From JBDREA01 sp043820265 (GTDB lineage: Archaea > Altiarchaeota > Altiarchaeia > IMC4 > JBDREA01): 11,092 nucleotides of DNA. Where the stretch lies: assembly GCA_043820265.1 (NCBI GenBank), contig JBDREA010000104.1, positions 1 to 11,092 on the forward strand. Reading direction: 5' to 3'. Positions 6,984 to 11,092 of the stretch are shown piece by piece. Every line of letters starts with the position of its first letter. The stretch's first letter is position 1. The translations under genes and the position numbers were made by a program. Below the pieces are notes generated by a model. That model saw only the letters and a program-made list of their open reading frames with translations, was not told the DNA's origin and ran no database searches.

Positions 6984-8105
6984 ATGATGGCAGAAAAACA
7001 AATAATCTTTATTTCACCTTTTTCGTCTGCAGCCCCAAGTTCCATAAGGATGGTTGAACTGTCCAAGTCATTGGATGATCCAATCCTGATTTTTCCGGCC
7101 AAAGACAGATATGGGGAAAGCCGGATCAGGGGAGCATTAACTATCGGTTACTCTAAAAGGAATCCACTCTCATATCTCCTATGTGCATATAACCAAATCG
7201 TAGCTTTCAAACCAAAAATAGTTTATTTTCTGAAACCGAATCCGTACTCCTTTCTTCCGGCCCTGGCCTATAAGCTTAGGTGGGGCGGGAAGCTGATATT
7301 TGACTGCGACGAATGGGATCCCCTAACCCTAAAGGACAACAAGGCACACTGGATTAAGGTTTTTGTGTCCAGGATCCTTTCTGTTCTCGCAATCAGGTAT
7401 TCTGATAAAATCATCGTATCAAACAAAAACATACTTAAGCTACTGCCAATTGAAAAACGCAAAAACTGCGAATACATTCCAAACGGAGTAGATACAGAAA
7501 AATTCAAAAGAAACCCAAAAAAATCCCCAGCCGAATTCACGGTAATGTATGTCGGATCCCTTTACAAGGAAGAACAGGTCAAGCCGATAATGGATGCAAT
7601 ACCCTACCTGAGATCCAAGATCCCAAGTTTTAAATTGGTATTTGTCGGTCCCGGAAACACAAGTTCACTCAAAAAAAAGGCAAATTCGAAGCATGTTCAT
7701 TTCACAGGGGAACTCACCCATGAAATGATACCCGAAGTTTTATCCGAAGCCGACGTAGTATTAGCGGTCTTCGCACACCTGCCAAGTCTGATCTATGCAA
7801 GCAACATCAAGGTTTTCGAATATATGGCAGCAGAAATCCCGATAATAGCAAGCAACACCGGGGAAATAAGCGAAATATTAGCTCATGGAGACGCAGGATA
7901 CATACTCGACTTCCAAAGCCCCCACAAAATTGCCGAATACATAAAGTCAATACATGACCATCCAGATATTGCAGAAAACAAAGCAAGTAAAGCAAGAAAG
8001 CTAGCAGAAGAACGATATGATTGGAGGATATTATCCGAGAAACTAAGAAAATCAGCCGAGGAGCTCTTAGAAGGCCCCAGGCCTCACATTGCAGAACTCG
8101 ATTAA
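6984..8105 (+). CDS. GT4 family glycosyltransferase
   Basis: This 373-residue GT-B glycosyltransferase is transcribed alone on the plus strand, starting ATG 6984 or ATG 6987. The N-terminal half contains IIFISPFSSAAPSSIRM and the FDCDEWDP motif (106-112). The C-terminal nucleotide-sugar domain shows IPNGVDTEKF (165-174), YVGSLYKEEQ (189-198), FVGPGNTSSLKKK (220-232) and SNIKVFEYMAAEIPIIAS (273-290). E279 corresponds to the second Glu of the usual EX7E pair; the position of the first Glu is Tyr271, as in the KxFEYMA branch of GT4 enzymes. Glu284 replaces the common Gly of AAGxPVIAS. The last 39 bases are shared, antisense, with the end of the PqqD-like gene. It presumably elongates the same glycan as its neighbours; the sugar is not identifiable. 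Confidence 0.88.
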   Translation: MMAEKQIIFISPFSSAAPSSIRMVELSKSLDDPILIFPAKDRYGESRIRGALTIGYSKRNPLSYLLCAYNQIVAFKPKIVYFLKPNPYSFLPALAYKLRWGGKLIFDCDEWDPLTLKDNKAHWIKVFVSRILSVLAIRYSDKIIVSNKNILKLLPIEKRKNCEYIPNGVDTEKFKRNPKKSPAEFTVMYVGSLYKEEQVKPIMDAIPYLRSKIPSFKLVFVGPGNTSSLKKKANSKHVHFTGELTHEMIPEVLSEADVVLAVFAHLPSLIYASNIKVFEYMAAEIPIIASNTGEISEILAHGDAGYILDFQSPHKIAEYIKSIHDHPDIAENKASKARKLAEERYDWRILSEKLRKSAEELLEGPRPHIAELD

Positions 8106-8351
8106 ATGTTTTTCTTCAAGCGAGTCAAGTACGTTTTCCAGCGAGGAACTGATATCCTCAGGCATTGGTCTCCCTTTCTGATTCTCTTTAGATAAATCCC
8201 TTTTTATCGCTTCGATGCTTCTTCTTCCGTCACACAAGCGCCAAATATCTCTGACTGTCTCACTGACATAGTATTTGTTGCCATCAGAGCCAAGTAAAGT
8301 CGGGATGCTGCCAAAGCCGCCCATATGCCCTACACGAGTTGGTTTATTCAA
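8067..8351 (-). CDS. PqqD-like small protein (RRE-type winged helix)
   Basis: This 94-residue protein resembles the PqqD family, the winged-helix fold that in other systems binds a precursor peptide and presents it to a modifying enzyme. The match is in the core: a strand-turn SIPTLLGSDGNKYYVS, then ETVRDIWRLCDGRRSIEAIKR (about 31-51), where the IW.L.DG.RS.E.I pattern is the family's most recognisable part. A helical PEDISSSLENVLDSLEEKHLIEF ending closes the domain. It starts at TTG 8351, supported by GGGGGTGA six bases upstream. It lies downstream of a GT4/GlcNAc-1-P transferase pair on the same strand after 112 bp, and its end overlaps the converging GT4 gene by 39 bp. No radical SAM enzyme or precursor peptide is visible. 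Its partner here is unknown; it may serve a glycan or peptide modification system outside the window. Confidence 0.75.
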   Translation of the reverse strand: MNKPTRVGHMGGFGSIPTLLGSDGNKYYVSETVRDIWRLCDGRRSIEAIKRDLSKENQKGRPMPEDISSSLENVLDSLEEKHLIEFCNVRPGAF

Positions 8352-8463
8352 TTTAATTCACCCCCAAAGATACGGTTATTTAAAAGTAGGAAAAATGTCC
8401 CTAACATAATAACAAATCTAATATTAGGTCTTTCAAGTTAATAAAAGCTTTCAAATTTGTATT
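8352..8463 (-). promoter_or_regulatory. Leader/promoter of the PqqD-like gene
   Basis: This 112-bp AT-rich gap separates the GT4 gene (ending 8464) from the PqqD-like gene. On the minus strand a ribosome site GGGGGTGA (plus 8358-8365, TCACCCCC) stands six bases before TTG 8351. A TATA-like CTTTTAAATAA (plus 8377-8387) would place transcription start at about 8355, which would exclude that ribosome site. So either a farther upstream box or read-through from the GT4 gene is used, or the start is effectively leaderless. A perfect 10-bp palindrome CTAATATTAG is at 8418-8427. Confidence 0.45.
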
Positions 8464-9603
8464 TCAGATCTTAGTTGTCTTTCTACAAACCTCCTTGAAC
8501 CTTCTAAAGAAACTTTCCCAGCCGAAGTTTTCCCTGATATGTCTTCTGGCAGCCTCACCGATTTTTTCTGCAACACCAAGATTATCGGCTAAAAAACACA
8601 TTTTATCAGCCAACTCACCAACTGAGTTGACAAGGTAGCCTGTTTTTCCATCCACAACCACTTCACGCGGCCCCCCCTCATTAACAGAAAGACAAGGCTT
8701 TGACGAAGCTCCCGCCTCCAAGGGTATAATCCCAAAATCCTCGTTTACAGGGGTATAGATAACAGCCGAACAACTGGAATAAAGGTCAAGGAATCTGTTG
8801 AAAGGGACGTCCGTCAAGATTTCCCCATCTTCTCCCAGCAACTCCTTAAGTCTCTTACAATACGAAACATGCTCCTTTCTTTCAGATACAAGCGCACCCG
8901 CAATCACAAACCTCCAACCAGGATGCGCCTTTTTAAAGATTTTAAAGGCTTCTATCGCATACTCAAACCTCTTTTCAGGGGTTATCCTCGAAGGATAAAA
9001 GAAGAATTTATCAAAACCAGTGCAAAAAAATTCCTTGTAGTCAATGCGAGGAGACAAAACCTCCGAATCCATACTCAAATACTTTTTTAAACGGTTCTGT
9101 GTGTTTGCGCTGTTGGCAAATATGTGCTCAAGTTTCGGGACAATCCTCGGTTCAATAGCACGATAAGGTTGTATAGCAGCCCAATAAAAAGCCTTTTCAA
9201 AAATATTCCTCTTACTCATCCGCCAATCATATAGGTCGAACGCCTCCCGATTCGGTGTATGGCAATACCAGACAACCGGTGAATTTTTGTTCCTAATCCA
9301 CTGAGACGGAGTGCCATGAGCATTTATCACATCAAAGTCCTCCTTTAGCACATAATTATAAAACTGACGGCCTGCGATAACAGCATCCCTAACCCTCATC
9401 GGAAAAAACGGAGGAACAAACCATCTAAGCTTGGAGGGAATCACCCTGACATCCAGTTCCTTAAACTCAGAAAAAGCCTTCTCCTTCTCATATCTGGAAA
9501 CATAAATTGTCGCATCAAATTCCTGAGCAATCCTCAAAACAACACGTTCAGCCCCTCCTTTCGTATAAAGAAAGGGATGCGCTATCGCCAAATCCATGAT
9601 CAC
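8464..9603 (-). CDS. GT4 family glycosyltransferase (Alg2/Alg11-like mannosyltransferase type)
   Basis: This GT-B retaining glycosyltransferase is 379 residues from GTG 9603 or 377 from ATG 9597. The GTG overlaps the TAG of the upstream GlcNAc-1-P transferase gene by one base. GTGATC, an archaeal ribosome-site sequence, abuts the ATG, so the exact start is unsettled. Visible features: acceptor-side HPFLYTKGGAERVV (9-22), WYCHTPNREAFDLY (112-125) as in Alg2/Alg11-like enzymes, NTQNRLKKYL, YPSRITPEKR (203-212), FVIAG (232-236), EX7E in NEDFGIIPLEAG (E288, E296), and GGPREVV (310-316). Its coupling to the gene for the first lipid-linked step suggests it adds an early sugar, often mannose or glucose in Alg2-like families, on the cytoplasmic face. 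That sugar assignment is inference. Confidence 0.9.
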   Translation of the reverse strand: MIMDLAIAHPFLYTKGGAERVVLRIAQEFDATIYVSRYEKEKAFSEFKELDVRVIPSKLRWFVPPFFPMRVRDAVIAGRQFYNYVLKEDFDVINAHGTPSQWIRNKNSPVVWYCHTPNREAFDLYDWRMSKRNIFEKAFYWAAIQPYRAIEPRIVPKLEHIFANSANTQNRLKKYLSMDSEVLSPRIDYKEFFCTGFDKFFFYPSRITPEKRFEYAIEAFKIFKKAHPGWRFVIAGALVSERKEHVSYCKRLKELLGEDGEILTDVPFNRFLDLYSSCSAVIYTPVNEDFGIIPLEAGASSKPCLSVNEGGPREVVVDGKTGYLVNSVGELADKMCFLADNLGVAEKIGEAARRHIRENFGWESFFRRFKEVCRKTTKI

Positions 9604-10580
9604 TAAAGAATTACGATAACTGCAATAAAACCAAAAACCACTTCCATCAAAATCAGAACACCCACAAGCTTAGCCTCAGAGATCCCCCCAGAAAAATGCA
9701 TTACAAGCCTCCCCCAACCAAAGATCTCACCGGGTTTCGGGCACACCAGTTTCCCACCCTCGATTTTACACCAACTATCCGCCTGAAACCTGCTCTTAGC
9801 CTTTAAAACCAACTCCAAAAAGAATGGTGTAATAAGGATTACCCCGACAGTCTCAAGGTTCCCGACAATAACTGAAGTAGCAACAACCGCCCCAATGCTC
9901 AAAGTCCCCACATCCCCAATCAAGATCTTTGCGGGAAACCAGTTATAAAACAAAAATGCCAACAAAGCACCAAGCATTGCCAGCGAAATCACAGCGGCTT
10001 CAGTGCTTCCCACACTATATGCGATGAAACCAACAGTCCCGCACATGACCACACCCAGACCCGCCTCTAAACCGTTGAATCCAGCCAACATATTCGTCGC
10101 ATTCGAAGCCCCAGTAATAGCCAGCGGTACAAGAAACAAAGGATAAAGGATCCCAAAATCGACCTGGCCAAAAAAAGGCACAGCCATGACAGAATAACCC
10201 GCCTTAACAGCCATCAAGGGAAGAGCGGCAAAAATCGGGAGCATAGCCTTAACAGATTGGCGCATCACAAAAAGATCATCTACGATTCCCACCAAAGCCA
10301 TAATCAAGACAGTCGACAACCCCGCCAAAACCGAAGTCAAATCAAATCCGTTAATCCATGAAACCGAACCAAAAGTGCCTAAGCCGATGAAAAACAAGAC
10401 CCCGCAAACGAATCCCGCAATAATCGCAAAACCCCCCATCTCAGGGACTTCAGGTTGGTCTTCCTTGTTCATGTCTCTTCCCACCAAATGATGACCTATA
10501 AGTCGGGGAATCAACCTGGGGGTGATAAAAAAAGTCACCGCAAACGCAACCAAAACGATTAGGATATATTGCATCATCAT
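9603..10580 (-). CDS. Polyprenyl/dolichyl-phosphate GlcNAc-1-phosphate transferase (GT4/MraY-WecA-Alg7 family)
   Basis: This membrane enzyme is predicted to transfer GlcNAc-1-P (or a related HexNAc-1-P) from UDP-sugar to a dolichyl or polyprenyl phosphate, committing the carrier to glycan assembly. It has about 325 residues from ATG 10580 (or ATG 10577/10574), with roughly ten hydrophobic segments. Numbered from 10580: PEMGG at 46-50, VGIVDDLF at 97-104 with the metal-binding Asp pair (D101, D102), NATNMLAGFNGLEAG at 160-174 for nucleotide binding, and IGDVGT at 221-226. Near the C-terminus a loop with CKIEGGKLVCP and FGWGRLVMHF precedes the last helix. The TATA-like GTATATTA on the minus strand (plus 10615-10622) lies about 38 bp before ATG 10580, so a TTG at 10601 is unlikely to be the start. 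The GT4 gene follows with a one-base overlap. This is the best-determined step of the locus. Confidence 0.92.
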   Translation of the reverse strand: MMMQYILIVLVAFAVTFFITPRLIPRLIGHHLVGRDMNKEDQPEVPEMGGFAIIAGFVCGVLFFIGLGTFGSVSWINGFDLTSVLAGLSTVLIMALVGIVDDLFVMRQSVKAMLPIFAALPLMAVKAGYSVMAVPFFGQVDFGILYPLFLVPLAITGASNATNMLAGFNGLEAGLGVVMCGTVGFIAYSVGSTEAAVISLAMLGALLAFLFYNWFPAKILIGDVGTLSIGAVVATSVIVGNLETVGVILITPFFLELVLKAKSRFQADSWCKIEGGKLVCPKPGEIFGWGRLVMHFSGGISEAKLVGVLILMEVVFGFIAVIVIL

Positions 10581-10674
10581 CCACACACGAGCATAAAACA
10601 ACCCGCATCAACCATAATATACTCGGACAATTTATTAAAGTAGGACATCTAAGCAGTAAAACCAAAAAATATAC
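10581..10674. promoter_or_regulatory. Divergent promoter region between the GlcNAc-1-P transferase and tRNA-Gly
   Basis: For the minus-strand gene, the AT box at 10615-10622 (GTATATTA on that strand) predicts transcription start near 10591, 11 bases before ATG 10580. For the tRNA on the plus strand, TTTATTAAAG at 10631-10640 is centred about 39 bp before the mature 5' end, leaving a leader of roughly a dozen bases to be removed by RNase P. Box assignment is by spacing and composition only. Confidence 0.4.
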
Positions 10675-10749
10675 GCGGCCGTAGTGTAGTCTGGTTTATC
10701 ACTCGAGGTTGCCAATCTTGCGACCCGGGTTCAAATCCCGGCGGCCGCA
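10675..10749 (+). tRNA. tRNA-Gly (anticodon GCC)
   Basis: A full 75-base cloverleaf can be drawn. The 7-bp acceptor stem pairs GCGGCCG (10675-10681) with CGGCCGC (10742-10748), with discriminator A at 10749. U8 and A9 follow. The D-arm GTGTAGTCTGGTTTATCAC contains A14, G15 and G18G19, with a three-pair stem and a U13-U22 mismatch. The anticodon arm CGAGG/TCTTG includes two G-U pairs and encloses TTGCCAA, anticodon GCC. The variable loop CGAC allows G15-C48. The T-arm is CCGGG-TTCAAAT-CCCGG. CCA is not encoded. It reads GGC/GGU glycine codons. The D and anticodon stems are weaker than the T and acceptor stems, but all invariant bases are present, so a functional gene is likely. Confidence 0.93.
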
Positions 10750-10777
10750 ATTCTCCCTCTTCACAAGCAGGTATGAG

Positions 10778-10900
10778 CCCGGGTTCAAACACGTGGAAAA
10801 CCTGAAGTCCAGAAAGCATTACAGATTGCAAAAGAAATCACAGAAAACTCGGTTTAAATCCCCCGCCGAGCCAACAGCGAATGGTTCAATTCCCCAATAC
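10778..10900 (+). repeat. Three degraded tRNA T-arm-like segments downstream of tRNA-Gly
   Basis: CCCGGGTTCAAA at 10778-10789 repeats exactly the 12 bases of the tRNA-Gly T-arm at 10724-10735, but the sequence after it diverges at once. CGGTTTAAATCCCCCGCC followed by GAGCCA (10850-10873) resembles a mutated tRNA 3' end ending in CCA; part of it can fold as CTCGG/CCGAG (10848-10852 with 10866-10870). A third GGTTCAATTCCCC lies at 10883-10895. None has matching acceptor, D or anticodon arms, so none is a tRNA gene. They may be remnants of duplicated tRNA ends or of integration events at the tRNA. The rest of 10750-10920 shows no gene. Confidence 0.4.
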
Positions 10901-10921
10901 TAGTTTATTGGATTTATAGGA

Positions 10922-10932
10922 TATATATTTTA
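10922..10932 (+). promoter_or_regulatory. TATA-like box of the lipoprotein gene
   Basis: TATATATTTTA is centred about 27 bp before ATG 10953, the spacing expected for a leaderless archaeal transcript. No ribosome site precedes the ATG, which agrees with that reading. Confidence 0.5.
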
Positions 10933-10952
10933 TACCCTTCCAATCAGTTACT

Positions 10953-11092
10953 ATGAAACTGGGGGGAATAAGCATTCTCGTAATACTATTGCTGCTGAGT
11001 GGTTGTTTGGGAGGAGAAAGGACACAAGAAGAGCTGCAACCACTATCTACTTCCTCATCTGTGTTCACCACAATCGAGGTTAACGATTCTGA
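10953..11092 (+). CDS. Lipoprotein, N-terminal part (unknown function)
   Basis: The gene opens at ATG 10953 and runs off the right edge, with 46 residues visible and no stop. The protein begins with a short charged end (MK), a hydrophobic core ISILVILLLL (residues 6-15) and a lipobox LSGC with Cys18. LGGERTQEEL then leads into a Ser/Thr-rich linker (about 32-40). This is a classic lipoprotein signal: cleavage before Cys18 and lipid attachment would anchor the mature protein on the outer face of the membrane. The SGCLGG start is frequent in archaeal lipoproteins such as solute-binding proteins, but too little is visible to assign a function. It lies beyond the tRNA and probably belongs to a different gene group from the glycan locus. 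Confidence 0.7.
   Translation, partial: MKLGGISILVILLLLSGCLGGERTQEELQPLSTSSSVFTTIEVNDS

Noticed and set aside
10848..10870. CTCGG/CCGAG hairpin as an intrinsic terminator for tRNA-Gly
   Set aside because: It is about 100 bp past the tRNA, is not followed by a T-run, and overlaps the tRNA-like echo, which explains the pairing better.
10750..10900. A second, intron-split tRNA downstream of tRNA-Gly
   Set aside because: Only T-arm-like pieces are found; no matching acceptor strand, D-arm or anticodon arm could be paired with them.
10649..10903. Open frames crossing the tRNA-Gly on both strands
   Set aside because: Their peptides are translations of the tRNA and its T-arm-like echoes (GFEPGS, PGFKSRRP-type patterns), a well-known artefact; no start signal or coding character.
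1..11092. CRISPR array, insertion sequence or transposase
   Set aside because: No regularly spaced repeats, no terminal inverted repeats around a recombinase and no transposase or integrase frame were seen.

Overview
The window reads as archaeal, most likely euryarchaeal-like. The evidence is: AT-rich TATA-type boxes 25-40 bp upstream of several starts; starts with no ribosome site (leaderless-looking) mixed with GGTGA-type Shine-Dalgarno sites; a tRNA-Gly with no encoded CCA; a GlcNAc-1-phosphate transferase of the archaeal/eukaryotic type; and a lipoprotein with an SGCLGG signal of the kind common in Euryarchaeota. A species cannot be named from this sequence.

Almost the whole window (1 to about 10.6 kb) is a surface-glycan or lipid-linked-oligosaccharide biosynthesis locus. 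From left to right it holds: the C-terminal part of a Wzx/MATE-type flippase (+); an extended SDR sugar-nucleotide epimerase with a four-cysteine insertion (-); a divergent pair-mate GT2 glycosyltransferase followed by a small SAM methyltransferase (+); a tightly coupled four-gene minus-strand operon transcribed methyltransferase, GT2, GT2, GT4 (6900 down to 3255); a GT4 glycosyltransferase (+, 6984-8105); a PqqD-like small protein (-) that overlaps the end of that GT4 tail to tail; and a minus-strand pair of GT4 and polyprenyl-phosphate GlcNAc-1-P transferase.

Inferred pathway: the GlcNAc-1-P transferase loads the first sugar on a dolichyl/polyprenyl phosphate. Three GT4 and three GT2 enzymes extend it using NDP-sugars, one of which is made by the epimerase. 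The two methyltransferases may O-methylate sugars, and the flippase moves the finished lipid-linked glycan across the membrane. No oligosaccharyltransferase or polymerase is inside the window, so the acceptor (S-layer protein or a free polysaccharide) is undecided.

The right edge changes character. A tRNA-Gly(GCC) is followed by about 200 bp of non-coding DNA that carries three degraded echoes of a tRNA T-arm, and then by the start of a lipoprotein gene that runs off the window. The least expected gene is the stand-alone PqqD-like protein, with no RiPP-maturation partner in view.
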